64,000 nucleotides of DNA from an uncultured Hyphomonadaceae bacterium (lineage in GTDB: Bacteria; Pseudomonadota; Alphaproteobacteria; Caulobacterales; Maricaulaceae). The first letter of the stretch is position 1; each line of letters begins with the position of its first letter. Both the position numbers and the translations under genes were made by a program. The notes below the pieces were generated by a model. The model did not search any database. It saw only the letters and a program-made list of their open reading frames with translations, and was not told where the DNA came from. Positions 32,892 through 44,103 of the stretch are shown here, piece after piece. The DNA lies in NCBI GenBank assembly GCA_913058335.1, contig CAJXPX010000012.1:1-64000 (forward strand), given 5' to 3'.

Positions 32892-34886
32892 ATGACTGAC
32901 CTTTCAAAATCTCAGCAAGAGCATCGGGATATGTCCAATGCCATCGCCGCTCTTTCTATGGATGCGGTTGAGAAAGCCAATTCCGGTCACCCCGGGATGC
33001 CGATGGGGATGGCCGATGCGGCGACAGTTTTGTTTTCTAAATTTTTGAAATTTGATCCCGCTGATCCGAACTGGGCTGACCGGGATCGGTTTATTCTTTC
33101 CGCAGGCCATGGCTCCATGCTTATTTATAGCCTGCTTCACCTGACGGGATACAAAGCCGTCACAATGGATCAGATCAAAAATTTTCGTCAGCTTGGTTCT
33201 ATAACAGCTGGGCATCCTGAATATGGGCATGTTCCAGGGGTCGAGACGACAACCGGACCGTTAGGACAGGGGATTTCAAATGCCGTTGGTTTTGCCTTGG
33301 CAGAAAGGCATTTGAACGCCAAATTTGGCGACGATCTTGTTGATCACAGAACTTATGTAATTGCGGGTGATGGTTGTCTCATGGAAGGGATTTCCCAAGA
33401 GGCTATTTCCCTTGCCGGGCACCTGAAGCTCAATCGATTAACAGTGCTATGGGATGACAATAATATTACCATTGACGGGCCAGTTTCTCTTTCTGATTCG
33501 ACAAACCAGAAAAAGCGTTTCGAAGCATCAGGTTGGAAAGTAATTGAAATTGACGGCCATGACGCAAGCCAAATTGCCAGCGCCTTACGCCGCGCTCAGA
33601 AATCAGACAAACCCACAATGATTGCTTGTAAGACGGCTATCGGGAAAGGCGCGCCGAATAAAGAAGGCACAAATAAAGCACATGGCTCTCCTTTGGGTGC
33701 GGCTGAAATTGAAGCGACACGCAAGGCCCGTAATTGGCCTCATGGAACTTTTGAGGTTCCGGATGATGTCTATAAAATGTGGAAACGACCTGGACGCAAA
33801 GGCCGCAAAGCCCATAAAGAGTGGAGCGAGCGGTTGGAAATGTCTGAGCATGCAAAAGAATTTAACCGTGCTATTTCTGGAGAGCTAAATGAAGGGTGGC
33901 GAGAGAAATTTCAGGCTTATAAGGATTCAGTAGCACAGGATAAGCCGACTTTAGCCACGCGGGTGTCGTCCAATAAAGCGCTAGGCCCTCTAACAGAGGC
34001 GCTAACGGATATGATGTCTGGTTCGGCAGACCTTGAAGGATCAAACAAGACAAAAACTTCGGCGACCTCCCACGAAATTCAAGCAGGAGATTATGCCGGG
34101 CGTTACGTGAATTACGGAATACGAGAGCATGGCATGGCGGCCTGCATGAACGGTCTTGCACTTCACGGCGGGATTATTCCTTACTCAGGTCTGTTTATGG
34201 TATTTATGGATTACTGCCGCCCGTCCGTTCGCTTGGCGGCTCTCATGCAAATCCAGACAATTTATGTTGCGACGCACGATTCTATTGGTGTGGGCGAGGA
34301 TGGACCAACGCATCAGCCGATTGAACATTTAGCATCCCTTCGGGCGATCCCGAATACGTTCACTTACCGTCCGGCCGACGCTCTTGAGGCGGCAGAATGT
34401 TGGGAATTGGCCGTTCGCCGAAAGAATGGGCCTTCCATTTTGGCTTTGACCCGTCAAAATGTTCCGGCTGTTCGAAGTGATGCGACTAAAAATATGTGCG
34501 AAAGAGGTGGGTATGTTCTCACTCCTGGAAAAGGGGCAGACGACATAATCCTTATTGCCTCGGGTTCTGAAGTTCACTTGGCGCAGGAAGCTCATGAGAA
34601 ACTCGCCGAGCAGGACGTTTCTGCACGCGTCGTTTCCATGCCGTGCCTGGATGTATTTATGGAACAGGATGAGAGTTATATCCATTCTGTCCTCGGAAAA
34701 GATCTCCCTAAAATTGTTATCGAAGCCGGCATACGTCAAGGCTGGGACGCGTTAATTGGCCGCGATGGTGGTTTCATCGGAATGGACGGCTTTGGCGCCT
34801 CGGCTCCCGGCGCGGAGCTTTTCCCGCATTTCGGGATTACAACAGACGCGATTGTCGATATGGCTCTCAAGAAAGTCAAAGGTTAG
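32892..34886 (+). CDS. tkt: Transketolase
   Basis: Thiamine diphosphate enzyme of the pentose phosphate and Calvin-type carbon rearrangements; 664 residues as in TktA. Visible motifs: NSGHPGMPMGMA near the N-terminus, the TPP motif GDGCLMEG...NNITIDG, and REHGMAACMNG and DSIGVGEDGPTHQP in the pyrimidine-binding half. The frame is open for 34 more codons upstream, but the ATG at 32892 has AAGGA at 32882 and matches the family start. The 218 bases between feoB and tkt show no supported gene. Confidence 0.96.
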   Translation: MTDLSKSQQEHRDMSNAIAALSMDAVEKANSGHPGMPMGMADAATVLFSKFLKFDPADPNWADRDRFILSAGHGSMLIYSLLHLTGYKAVTMDQIKNFRQLGSITAGHPEYGHVPGVETTTGPLGQGISNAVGFALAERHLNAKFGDDLVDHRTYVIAGDGCLMEGISQEAISLAGHLKLNRLTVLWDDNNITIDGPVSLSDSTNQKKRFEASGWKVIEIDGHDASQIASALRRAQKSDKPTMIACKTAIGKGAPNKEGTNKAHGSPLGAAEIEATRKARNWPHGTFEVPDDVYKMWKRPGRKGRKAHKEWSERLEMSEHAKEFNRAISGELNEGWREKFQAYKDSVAQDKPTLATRVSSNKALGPLTEALTDMMSGSADLEGSNKTKTSATSHEIQAGDYAGRYVNYGIREHGMAACMNGLALHGGIIPYSGLFMVFMDYCRPSVRLAALMQIQTIYVATHDSIGVGEDGPTHQPIEHLASLRAIPNTFTYRPADALEAAECWELAVRRKNGPSILALTRQNVPAVRSDATKNMCERGGYVLTPGKGADDIILIASGSEVHLAQEAHEKLAEQDVSARVVSMPCLDVFMEQDESYIHSVLGKDLPKIVIEAGIRQGWDALIGRDGGFIGMDGFGASAPGAELFPHFGITTDAIVDMALKKVKG

Positions 34887-34889
34887 CCA

Positions 34890-35321
34890 ATGTATGAACT
34901 TCCTGGGGATGTGTTTGTTTGCGGACAGCTCCTCCCTGCACAGCTTCAATCTCTTTCCAAACAAGGCATTCAGGGCGTAATAAATAATCGCCCAGAGAAT
35001 GAAGCACCTTTGCAGCCAGCGTCTGAAGACATGGAACAAGCAGCTCAAGCCCTGTCTTTGACGTATCATTTTATTCCGATGTTAGGGGGGCTCTCATCTG
35101 AACTTATCGAAGAAAGTGTGTCGGCCTATAAAACCATGCCTCGGCCAATTGTTGCTTTTTGTGCCAGCGGTATGCGCTCTGCCGCGCTTTGGGCGTTTGC
35201 TCATGTCAAACCGCTGGGAGCAGACGAAGTTATCAAAGCGTTAGAGGAAAGCCCTTATAATTTAATACAAATATATCCTCTTTTGAAAGAATATGAACTA
35301 GAGGCAAAAAACTCAGAGTAG
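34890..35321 (+). CDS. TIGR01244/DUF442 family phosphatase-like sulfur transferase
   Basis: A 143-residue protein of the DUF442 (TIGR01244) family, related to dual-specificity phosphatases and often linked to rhodanese or persulfide dioxygenase proteins. The active-site-like loop is FCASGMRSA. Start pattern VFVCGQLLPAQLQSLSKQGIQGVINNRP is typical. It begins three bases after transketolase, so it may be co-transcribed. The substrate is unknown; a sulfur-handling role is suggested by the family and by the SulP gene 43 bases downstream. Confidence 0.82.
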   Translation: MYELPGDVFVCGQLLPAQLQSLSKQGIQGVINNRPENEAPLQPASEDMEQAAQALSLTYHFIPMLGGLSSELIEESVSAYKTMPRPIVAFCASGMRSAALWAFAHVKPLGADEVIKALEESPYNLIQIYPLLKEYELEAKNSE

Positions 35322-35364
35322 GATAATGAGGATTTCCTTTTATGATGTTTCAGGATTTTGACTT

Positions 35365-37110
35365 GTGAAAATTGTCGGGGCAGTTCGTAAACACTTCGAT
35401 TGGCTACACGGCTACTCCCCGATTGTATTTGGCGAAGATCTGGTTGCGGCGATAATTGTTTCCATCTTGCTCGTCCCTCAATGTCTTGCATACGCCCTCT
35501 TAGCCGGGCTACCGCCTCAGCTTGGAATATATGTCTCCATTTTTCCGCTAATTGCTTATGCGTTACTCGGATCATCCCGTCAGCTCAATGTTGGTCCAAC
35601 CGCCGTTATTTCACTAATGACAGCCGCGAGTATTGCCGTCTTACCGGAAGGAACGCGTTTAATCAGCGCCGCCGCACTTGCCTCACTTGTCGGGGTCTTT
35701 CTAATAGGGGCGGGATTGCTTCGCGGCGGATTTTTAATGAACTTCGTCTCGCGCCCCGTCGTTTCGGCTTACATCACGGGCGCGGCAATGCTCATTATCA
35801 TCTCCCAACTCAAACATATTTTAGGGGTGTCGGCTTCCGGAACGACCGCCTTGGGGCTCATCGAATCTTTGTGGGCCGGATTGGGAGACACAAAGGCAGT
35901 CGCCCTTTTGGTTGGGGTTTCTGCGTGCATTATACTTCTATTCCTACAGCGAAACCTAGCTCTTGCGCTCGTTAAATTTGGTATGAAAAGCCGACGGGCA
36001 AAACTATTCGCGCGGATGGCCCCGATAGTCGTTATATCCGTTTATATTCTGATTAGTTTGGGCTTGGGTCTTCATGAAAGGTTTGGTCTGGCTGTTGTTG
36101 GACGGGTGCCGTCTGGTTTGCCCCCCTTTAAAGTGCCGGCAGCCTCTATGGACATGGTAAAAATGCTTATTGTTCCCGCGGCTGTAATCGCTGTAGTATC
36201 TTTTGTAGACAGCGGGTCCACCGGACAGGAATTTGCCGCCAGAAACCGAACCAAACTTGATATGAACCGCGAACTCTTGGGCTTAGGGGGAGCCAATTTT
36301 GTAGCCGGGATGACCGGGGGCTATCCCATTAACGGAAGTATGTCGCGAACGGCGGTCAACGCCTCGGCAGGCGGGAAAACTCCGTTAGTTAATGTTATCG
36401 TTGCCCTATTTATGGCGCTTACCGCGCTCTTTTTAACGCCTGTTTTAAAGTCTTTACCCTTGGCTGTTTTGGCCGCGTTGATAATAATCGCCTGCCTCTC
36501 GCTTCTTGATTTTAAGACTCTGTGGCGCACTTGGATTTATAGCCGCGCAGACGGCATTACCGCTCTGGCAACATTTTTCTCGGTTTTAATTTTTGGCGTG
36601 CAATGGGGCGTGTTAGCAGGAGTTATACTTGCAATGGCCCTCCATATTCGCCAGACACTTCATCCTCATATTGCAGAGGTCGGACGGTTTCCTGGTACGG
36701 AACATTATCGCGACGCAGCTCGCTTTGTCGTGGAGACAAATGAAGAAGTCAAAACTCTGCGAATTGATGAGAGCTTGTATTATGCGAATGCACGTTCACT
36801 CGAAGAACGTGTATCAGACCTTATCTCTGAGAGCCCGGATATGCGGGATTTAGTCCTAATGTGTACGGCTGTTAGCCGTATTGATGCGAGCGCGCTTTCC
36901 AGCTTGTTTGAGGTAAATAAACGCTTGAAGCGTATCGGCGTAAAACTGCATTTCTCTGATATGCAAAGCCGGGTGAAAGAGCGTCTGTTCCGATCAAACT
37001 TTCTAGATCACTTGACGGGGCAGATTTTTCTGTCCCAACATGATGCAATGGAAGCTCTCCGCCCCGAACCGGATTGGTCGCAACTTTCGGATCATATTGA
37101 CATCCATTGA
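35365..37110 (+). CDS. SulP family anion transporter with STAS domain
   Basis: A 581-residue inner-membrane permease of the SulP/SLC26 family. The membrane part (about 25-430) has the signature LLVPQCLAYALLAGLPPQLG and PINGSMSRTAVNASAGGKTPL; the C-terminal STAS domain (about 455-560) has LRIDESLYYANARSLEERV and LVLMCTAVSRIDASAL. Sulfate is the traditional substrate, but bicarbonate and dicarboxylate SulP proteins exist and cannot be excluded. It starts with GTG (AGGA about nine bases upstream). Confidence 0.9.
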   Translation: MKIVGAVRKHFDWLHGYSPIVFGEDLVAAIIVSILLVPQCLAYALLAGLPPQLGIYVSIFPLIAYALLGSSRQLNVGPTAVISLMTAASIAVLPEGTRLISAAALASLVGVFLIGAGLLRGGFLMNFVSRPVVSAYITGAAMLIIISQLKHILGVSASGTTALGLIESLWAGLGDTKAVALLVGVSACIILLFLQRNLALALVKFGMKSRRAKLFARMAPIVVISVYILISLGLGLHERFGLAVVGRVPSGLPPFKVPAASMDMVKMLIVPAAVIAVVSFVDSGSTGQEFAARNRTKLDMNRELLGLGGANFVAGMTGGYPINGSMSRTAVNASAGGKTPLVNVIVALFMALTALFLTPVLKSLPLAVLAALIIIACLSLLDFKTLWRTWIYSRADGITALATFFSVLIFGVQWGVLAGVILAMALHIRQTLHPHIAEVGRFPGTEHYRDAARFVVETNEEVKTLRIDESLYYANARSLEERVSDLISESPDMRDLVLMCTAVSRIDASALSSLFEVNKRLKRIGVKLHFSDMQSRVKERLFRSNFLDHLTGQIFLSQHDAMEALRPEPDWSQLSDHIDIH

Positions 37111-37241
37111 TCCACCTTTAGGCATCAATTCCATTTTCACATTTACCAAACGCTATTTATCCGTTACCGTAAAAGAGAACAGACAGTGTGGCGCTCGGCT
37201 ATCGCCTGAAGCGACCCTGTCATAAAAAATGAGAGCAGACC

Positions 37242-38384
37242 ATGCCGGACCAAAAACCGTCCGGATCCGCCTCCTCATCGGCAAATGGCCATGAGCGACG
37301 GAGACGGTCAGGGCGACCCCGCAGACGAAGCGGAGAGAAGCCCGCCACATATGCCGCTTTAGACCTTGGCACCAATAATTGTCGTCTATTGATTGCAAAA
37401 GAATTGAACCACGGGTTTCAAATCGTCGACAGCTATTCAAAAGTTGTTCGTCTGGGGCAGGGGCTTGCCGCGTCAGGACAATTATCCCAGCAAAGCATGG
37501 ATGCGGCAGTCAATGCTCTGACTGTTTGCGCGCGAAAAATGAAATCCAAAAATGTAAAGCGCTGGCGCTGTATTGCGACAGAAGCCTGCCGGCGAGCAGG
37601 CAACGGGGAAGAGTTTCTTTCTCGGGTCAAGAGTGAGACTGGGATTTCTCTGGAAATTATTTCGGCCCGGGTTGAAGCGCGGCTAGCGGTTATGGGCTGC
37701 TTGAATTTGGTGGACCCTACGAAAGATGTCGCTCTCGTTGTCGATATTGGGGGAGGCTCAACGGAACTAAGCTGGGTTGATATTCGTAAATTACGGGACC
37801 CAAATCATAAAATGAAAACACATCGTCCGCCGATCAGCGCATGGGCCTCCTTACCCATTGGTGTTGTTACTCTGTCCGAACGTATTCCTGAAACGGCGGA
37901 CCGGAAGAGTTGGTATGAAGAAATGAAGCAGGTTGTCAGAGACACAATCGCTGAAAAAGCCTGTGATACACGTTTCACGAGGGCTTTTGAGGACGGGAAA
38001 GGTCACATTATTGGAACCTCCGGTACGATTACATCTTTGGCCGGAATCCACCTAAAGCTGCCATATTATCAACGGGACAAAGTTGACGGGCTCTGGTTTC
38101 GTTCACGAGACGCTGTAAAGGTAGCCCGCAATATGGCTAGCCGTAGCCCCGATGACCGGGCGAAAGAGCCATGTATTGGGCGGGATAGGGCAAAGTTGCT
38201 CGTGGCAGGCTGCGCCATTACGGATGTGATTTGTGAAATGTGGCCCAGCAAAATGATTCGGGTTGCAGATCGGGGTTTACGTGAAGGTATGTTGATGGGG
38301 TTAATGAACCGACAGCAAACGATCCGGACTTTACCCGACAATGATGAAACCTCCTCGACGGACGAAGCAGAGGCCGCAGAATGA
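37242..38384 (+). CDS. Ppx/GppA exopolyphosphatase family protein
   Basis: A 380-residue ASKHA-fold phosphatase acting on polyphosphate or pppGpp. Motifs: ALDLGTNNCRLLIA near 35-48, DIGGGSTELSW near 168-178 and GTSGTITSLAGI near 253-264. It has an extra basic Ser/Arg-rich N-terminus (about 30 residues) before the fold. It overlaps rlmE by four bases, the usual ppx/gppA-rlmE pairing of Alphaproteobacteria. Confidence 0.92.
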   Translation: MPDQKPSGSASSSANGHERRRRSGRPRRRSGEKPATYAALDLGTNNCRLLIAKELNHGFQIVDSYSKVVRLGQGLAASGQLSQQSMDAAVNALTVCARKMKSKNVKRWRCIATEACRRAGNGEEFLSRVKSETGISLEIISARVEARLAVMGCLNLVDPTKDVALVVDIGGGSTELSWVDIRKLRDPNHKMKTHRPPISAWASLPIGVVTLSERIPETADRKSWYEEMKQVVRDTIAEKACDTRFTRAFEDGKGHIIGTSGTITSLAGIHLKLPYYQRDKVDGLWFRSRDAVKVARNMASRSPDDRAKEPCIGRDRAKLLVAGCAITDVICEMWPSKMIRVADRGLREGMLMGLMNRQQTIRTLPDNDETSSTDEAEAAE

Positions 38385-39142
38385 GTAAACCACCAAAAGA
38401 TACGCGTCCACGCCGCATGTCGGGCAGTAAGCCATCAGCGCCAAAACGGGGGCGCCGCACTCCAAAAGCCGAGCAAGATAATGCAACCCGTATGATGCAT
38501 AAAAAGGTCAAAACGGCGCGGGGTCGAAAAATTTCGTCCAAGCTCTGGATTGAACGTCAGATCAATGATCCTTACGTCCGCGAAGCCCAAATCAAAGGGT
38601 ACAGATCTCGGGCGGCATTCAAATTGGAAGAGTTGGATGATAAATTTAACCTTCTAAAGCACGATAGTTTAGTTGTGGATTTAGGCTGCGCACCAGGAGG
38701 TTGGGTGCAAATCGCTCTGAAACGAGGGGCTAAACGCGTTGTCGGTATTGATATTTTACCCGTGGATATGGTGGCGGGGGCAGATTTGATTGAATATGAT
38801 TTTATGGAAGAAGATGCGCCTGAAAAGATAAAATCCTATCTGGACGCTTCGCCGGATGTGGTCTTATCCGATCTTGCGGCTAATACGACGGGTCATAAAC
38901 AAACTGATCACTTAAAGACTGTCGCGCTGGTCGAAGCGGCTGCCGATTTCGCCATGCGCACTTTGCGACCAGGGGGGCATTTTGCGTCAAAAGTCTTCCA
39001 AGGCGGAGCTGAATTCTCATTATTGAATGAACTGAAATCCCGCTTTCAGACAGTAAAGCATTTTAAACCAGATTCGTCCCGGAAAGGGAGCCCGGAAATT
39101 TATCTGGTTGCGTTGAATTTGCAAAATCCCAAAACAGATTGA
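38381..39142 (+). CDS. rlmE: 23S rRNA 2'-O-methyltransferase RlmE (FtsJ/RrmJ)
   Basis: SAM-dependent enzyme that methylates U2552 of 23S rRNA late in 50S assembly. The 253-residue protein has a basic N-terminal extension, then RSRAAFKLEELDDKF, the SAM motif VVDLGCAPGGWVQIALKRG, and the catalytic tetrad region including LSDLAANTTGHKQTDH and GGHFASKVFQG. The extension (about 50 residues) is longer than in E. coli, as in other Alphaproteobacteria. Confidence 0.94.
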   Translation: MSKPPKDTRPRRMSGSKPSAPKRGRRTPKAEQDNATRMMHKKVKTARGRKISSKLWIERQINDPYVREAQIKGYRSRAAFKLEELDDKFNLLKHDSLVVDLGCAPGGWVQIALKRGAKRVVGIDILPVDMVAGADLIEYDFMEEDAPEKIKSYLDASPDVVLSDLAANTTGHKQTDHLKTVALVEAAADFAMRTLRPGGHFASKVFQGGAEFSLLNELKSRFQTVKHFKPDSSRKGSPEIYLVALNLQNPKTD

Positions 39143-39147
39143 TTTAT

Positions 39148-39160
39148 TAACAGCCTGTTA
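39148..39160 (+). terminator. Small hairpin after rlmE
   Basis: TAACA-GCC-TGTTA followed by CGGTTTTCTCTTT lies six bases after the rlmE stop. The stem is only five AT-rich pairs, so it is weak. Confidence 0.25.
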
Positions 39161-39170
39161 CGGTTTTCTC

Positions 39171-39219
39171 TTTGCGGGTGTGGAGGATTCCTGATAACCC
39201 CCGCCTGCAAAAGAGATAG
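39171..39219 (+). promoter_or_regulatory. Leader hairpin before guaB
   Basis: CTCTTTGCGGG (about 39168-39180) can pair, with a bulge, with CCCGCCTGCAAAAGAG (about 39199-39215), ending a few bases before the AGGAG ribosome site of guaB. Such a stem could modulate guaB translation; it matches no riboswitch class I know. Confidence 0.25.
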
Positions 39220-40686
<1,467 letters not shown>

Positions 40687-40694
40687 TCTAGATT

Positions 40695-41105
40695 ATGGAA
40701 AACACTTTAATTTTCTGGCCTATGCTGACGCAGATCAGTCTTTCCTTCGTTATCTTATTTTGGCTTGCCTGGTCACGCGTAAGTCGTATCGCCAAACAGG
40801 GTATGTCCGAAATTCGGAAAACCGGCTTTCCGAAACATGTGGTCAATGCGAGTGATAATTTTAAAAATCAGTTTGAACTCCCGGTATTATTTTACGTACT
40901 TTGTTTGTTTTTTGTCTTAACTGGAGGTGTGACGACGTTAATTCTAGCAATAGCTTGGATCTTCGTCATTGCCCGGATTTTACACGCCTTGGTTCACTTG
41001 ACGATAAATATTATCTTTCCTTATCGCTTTCTGGCTTTTTTCATTAGTGCAATTTCGCTCCTTGTGATGACAGTTTTAGCGATTTTCCATATGGCGGCTC
41101 TATGA
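40695..41105 (+). CDS. MAPEG family membrane protein
   Basis: A 136-residue membrane protein with four helices (about 5-25, 62-82, 84-100, 115-133). The segment NASDNFKNQFELPVLFY is the MAPEG signature (the family of microsomal glutathione transferases). The bacterial substrate is unknown. It lies eight bases after guaB and overlaps rsmB by four, so it sits inside a guaB-rsmB-guaA operon. Confidence 0.85.
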   Translation: MENTLIFWPMLTQISLSFVILFWLAWSRVSRIAKQGMSEIRKTGFPKHVVNASDNFKNQFELPVLFYVLCLFFVLTGGVTTLILAIAWIFVIARILHALVHLTINIIFPYRFLAFFISAISLLVMTVLAIFHMAAL

Positions 41106-42400
41106 GACTTGGCGGACGAATACAGGCAGCGGCTGAAGTTTTAGAAGATATTCTGGATCGCAAAACACCTGCGACTATGGCCCTTCGTGACTGGGGTAAA
41201 AAACACCGCTTTGCAGGATCAAAGGATCGGTCCGCTATTGGCAATTATGTGCATGATGCCCTCCGTTCTAAAAGCTCTATCGCTTTCCAAATGGGGAGTG
41301 AAACCCCTCGGGCGCTGGCCTTAGGTTCTGCTGTTTTTAGGGGCGGTCACACTGTTGAAGAATTAGTAGTAGACTTTGCAGCTGACGAACATGCGCCTTC
41401 AGAGCTTAGCTCCGAAGAACAGACTCGCCTAAACGGCTCCATAAAAATCGATTCTGCGCCCGACTGGGTGAAAGCAGATGTACCTGAATGGCTCTGGCCA
41501 ATGTTTGAGACCAATTTTGATGATATGGCGGTAGAGGAAGGTCAGGCGCTGACTGCCCGTCCGCCTCTTGACCTCCGTGTGAACACAATAAAAAGCAAAA
41601 GGGACAAAGTATTATCATCCCTGAAAGCCAAAGGGCTCAAGAAAACAGAAATATCACCTATTGGCCTTCGTGTGGAAGCGCTTGAGGGAGATGCCCGTCT
41701 GCCGAATGTCCAGATCGAACCTGAATTTCAAACCGGCGCGATTGAGATTCAGGATGAAGGGTCTCAGATTGTGAGTCTTCTAATTGATGCGAAACCCGGA
41801 GAAAAAGTGTTGGATTATTGCGCAGGGGGAGGCGGCAAGTCTCTCGCTCTGGCGGCGGATATGGAAAATAAAGGACAGGTTTTTGGCTTCGATATAGATA
41901 AACGTCGTCTTTCACCTCTTTATCAACGTGCGCAGCGCGCGGGAGCGTCTATTATAGAGGTGCGTCAGCCACCATCTGAAAACCTTAAAGATCTGGTTGG
42001 GAAGATGGATCGCGTCCTGATCGATGCGCCTTGCACAGGTGTCGGAACATGGCGGCGTAAACCCGATGCGAAATGGCGCCTTTCTGAAGATGCTCTCGAA
42101 CGCCGCAATAACGAACAAAGGTCTGTCCTAAAGAGCGCAAAAGGTTTTGTGAAACCTGAAGGCGGGCTGTTGTTTTATGTGACGTGTTCCATGCTTGCCG
42201 AGGAAAACGAGGCCCAAGTTTACGCCTTTCTTGAAGAGAACGAGAATTTTAATTTACTGTCAGCAGGTGAAGTTTGGGAAGAAAAATTCGGTGCTGAGGT
42301 TCCAAAGCCTTGGTCTGCGGATGGATGCACACTCACATTAACCCCGGCAGCGACGAATACTGACGGCTTTTTCTTTGCCGTTATGGAGAGAACGAAATGA
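41102..42400 (+). CDS. RsmB-like rRNA cytosine-C5 methyltransferase
   Basis: SAM-dependent RNA m5C methyltransferase of the NOL1/NOP2/Sun family, 432 residues. The SAM motif is [16 protein letters not shown]; the two catalytic cysteines are in [14 protein letters not shown] and [12 protein letters not shown]. The NusB-like N-terminal domain of E. coli RsmB is shorter here. The likely target is 16S rRNA C967, but related enzymes exist, so the exact site is uncertain. Overlaps both neighbours by four bases. Confidence 0.9.
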   Translation: MRLGGRIQAAAEVLEDILDRKTPATMALRDWGKKHRFAGSKDRSAIGNYVHDALRSKSSIAFQMGSETPRALALGSAVFRGGHTVEELVVDFAADEHAPSELSSEEQTRLNGSIKIDSAPDWVKADVPEWLWPMFETNFDDMAVEEGQALTARPPLDLRVNTIKSKRDKVLSSLKAKGLKKTEISPIGLRVEALEGDARLPNVQIEPEFQTGAIEIQDEGSQIVSLLIDAKPGEKVLDYCAGGGGKSLALAADMENKGQVFGFDIDKRRLSPLYQRAQRAGASIIEVRQPPSENLKDLVGKMDRVLIDAPCTGVGTWRRKPDAKWRLSEDALERRNNEQRSVLKSAKGFVKPEGGLLFYVTCSMLAEENEAQVYAFLEENENFNLLSAGEVWEEKFGAEVPKPWSADGCTLTLTPAATNTDGFFFAVMERTK

Positions 42401-43977
42401 CTGATACGCACGAGCTCATTACAGAACAACATGAGCAGTTGCTGATTATTGATTTCGGATCTCAGGTGACGAAGCTAATTGCGCGGCGGGTTCGCGAAAG
42501 CGGAGTTTATTCCGAGGTTCATCCTTATAACCGTGTCGATTCCACCTTGCTGAAGACTTTCAACCCTAAAGCGATTATTTTGTCTGGCGGACCAAGTAGT
42601 GTGACCGGGATTGGTACGCCCCGGGCCGACGAAGCGATTTGGTCCTTGGGCGTTCCGGTGCTCGGGATCTGTTACGGACAGCAAACGATGTGCGCGCAAC
42701 TCGGCGGATCAGTTGAGGCGTCTGACGAGCAGGAATTTGGCCGAGCTGACCTAAATATTATCAAAGACTCCCCCCTTTTTGCCGGGTTAGCGAAGATTGG
42801 CGCGAATGAGAGAGTCTGGATGTCCCACGGGGACCGCGTAAATAAAATGCCAGAAGGCTTTGAAATCATTGCAAAGTCACCAAATGCGCCTTTCGCGGCG
42901 ATAGCGGATGAAAGCCGTCAGTTTTATGGCCTGCAGTTTCATCCGGAAGTTGTCCATACGCGAAACGGTGCAATGATATTGCGGAATTTCACACATAATA
43001 TCGCCGGTTTCAAAGGGGATTGGACGATGTCCGCTTTTAAGGACGAAATGATTGCCGCCATTCAGAAACAAGTCGGCGAAGGCAAAGTTATTTGCGGTTT
43101 GTCAGGGGGGGTAGATAGCTCAGTGGCAGCTATCCTTATCCATGAGGCAATCGGAGATCAGCTTACCTGTGTGTATGTTGATACGGGCATGATGCGCAAA
43201 GGTGAAAGCGAGCAGGTGACATCGCTTTTTCGCGACCATTATGACATCAACCTTATTCATGTTGATGCTGGAGAGGAATTTTTAGGACTACTCCAAGGTG
43301 TTAGTGACCCTGAACAAAAACGTAAAATAATCGGCGGAACTTTTATAGATATTTTTGAGCGCGAAGCAAAGTCTATTGGCGGGGCAAAATTCCTTGCTCA
43401 AGGCACGCTTTATCCCGATGTCATCGAGAGTGTTTCGTTTGACGGTGGCCCCTCAGTAACCATTAAATCTCACCACAATGTGGGCGGCCTTCCCGAGCGT
43501 ATGGATCTAGAACTGGTTGAGCCGCTTCGGGAGCTTTTTAAAGACGAGGTTCGTGCTCTGGGCCGCGAATTAGGGCTGCACGCGGATTTTGTTGAACGTC
43601 ACCCTTTTCCCGGGCCTGGTTTAGCCATTCGTTGTCCCGGAGAGATTACCTCTGAGCGTTTGAATATTCTTCGGGACGCTGATGCAATCTATCTTGACCA
43701 AATTAGAAAACACGGTCTTTACAATGATATATGGCAGGCTTTTGCTGTTATTCTACCGGTCAAAACGGTTGGCGTCATGGGCGATGGCCGAACATATGAC
43801 TATGTCTTGGCCCTAAGAGCCGTTACCTCTACAGATGGGATGACGGCGGATTACTACCCTTATACTCATGACTTTTTAGGGGAAACCGCCACACGTATTA
43901 TCAACGAAGTGCGGGGAGTGAACCGGGTAGTTTATGATGTGACATCCAAACCGCCCGGAACTATTGAGTGGGAATAA
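42397..43977 (+). CDS. guaA: GMP synthase (glutamine-hydrolysing)
   Basis: Converts XMP to GMP with ATP and glutamine. The 526-residue protein has the class I glutaminase with catalytic Cys in [10 protein letters not shown] and His-Glu in FHPEVVHT, then the ATP pyrophosphatase with the PP-loop [13 protein letters not shown] and the dimerisation domain ending IEWE. Together with guaB it completes IMP to GMP. Last gene of the plus-strand run; it converges with the DEAD-box helicase. Confidence 0.97.
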   Translation: MTDTHELITEQHEQLLIIDFGSQVTKLIARRVRESGVYSEVHPYNRVDSTLLKTFNPKAIILSGGPSSVTGIGTPRADEAIWSLGVPVLGICYGQQTMCAQLGGSVEASDEQEFGRADLNIIKDSPLFAGLAKIGANERVWMSHGDRVNKMPEGFEIIAKSPNAPFAAIADESRQFYGLQFHPEVVHTRNGAMILRNFTHNIAGFKGDWTMSAFKDEMIAAIQKQVGEGKVICGLSGGVDSSVAAILIHEAIGDQLTCVYVDTGMMRKGESEQVTSLFRDHYDINLIHVDAGEEFLGLLQGVSDPEQKRKIIGGTFIDIFEREAKSIGGAKFLAQGTLYPDVIESVSFDGGPSVTIKSHHNVGGLPERMDLELVEPLRELFKDEVRALGRELGLHADFVERHPFPGPGLAIRCPGEITSERLNILRDADAIYLDQIRKHGLYNDIWQAFAVILPVKTVGVMGDGRTYDYVLALRAVTSTDGMTADYYPYTHDFLGETATRIINEVRGVNRVVYDVTSKPPGTIEWE

Positions 43978-44065
43978 TTTATTCTTAAATCAAGATAATG
44001 TGGTTTCAATTTTTGCGAATAGGAAACACTTTAGCGGTTTCGAAGTTTCGCTAACCTCTAACATG

Positions 44066-44095
44066 TAAAATTTTAACGGGACAAATAGCCCCGTT
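44066..44095 (-). terminator. Probable terminator of the DEAD-box helicase gene
   Basis: Read on the minus strand, AACGGG-GCTATTTGT-CCCGTT (44095-44075) forms a six-base stem followed by AAAATTTTA. It starts nine bases after the helicase stop at 44104. The T run is short, so efficiency is unsure. Confidence 0.45.
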
Positions 44096-44103
44096 TACTT
44101 GTT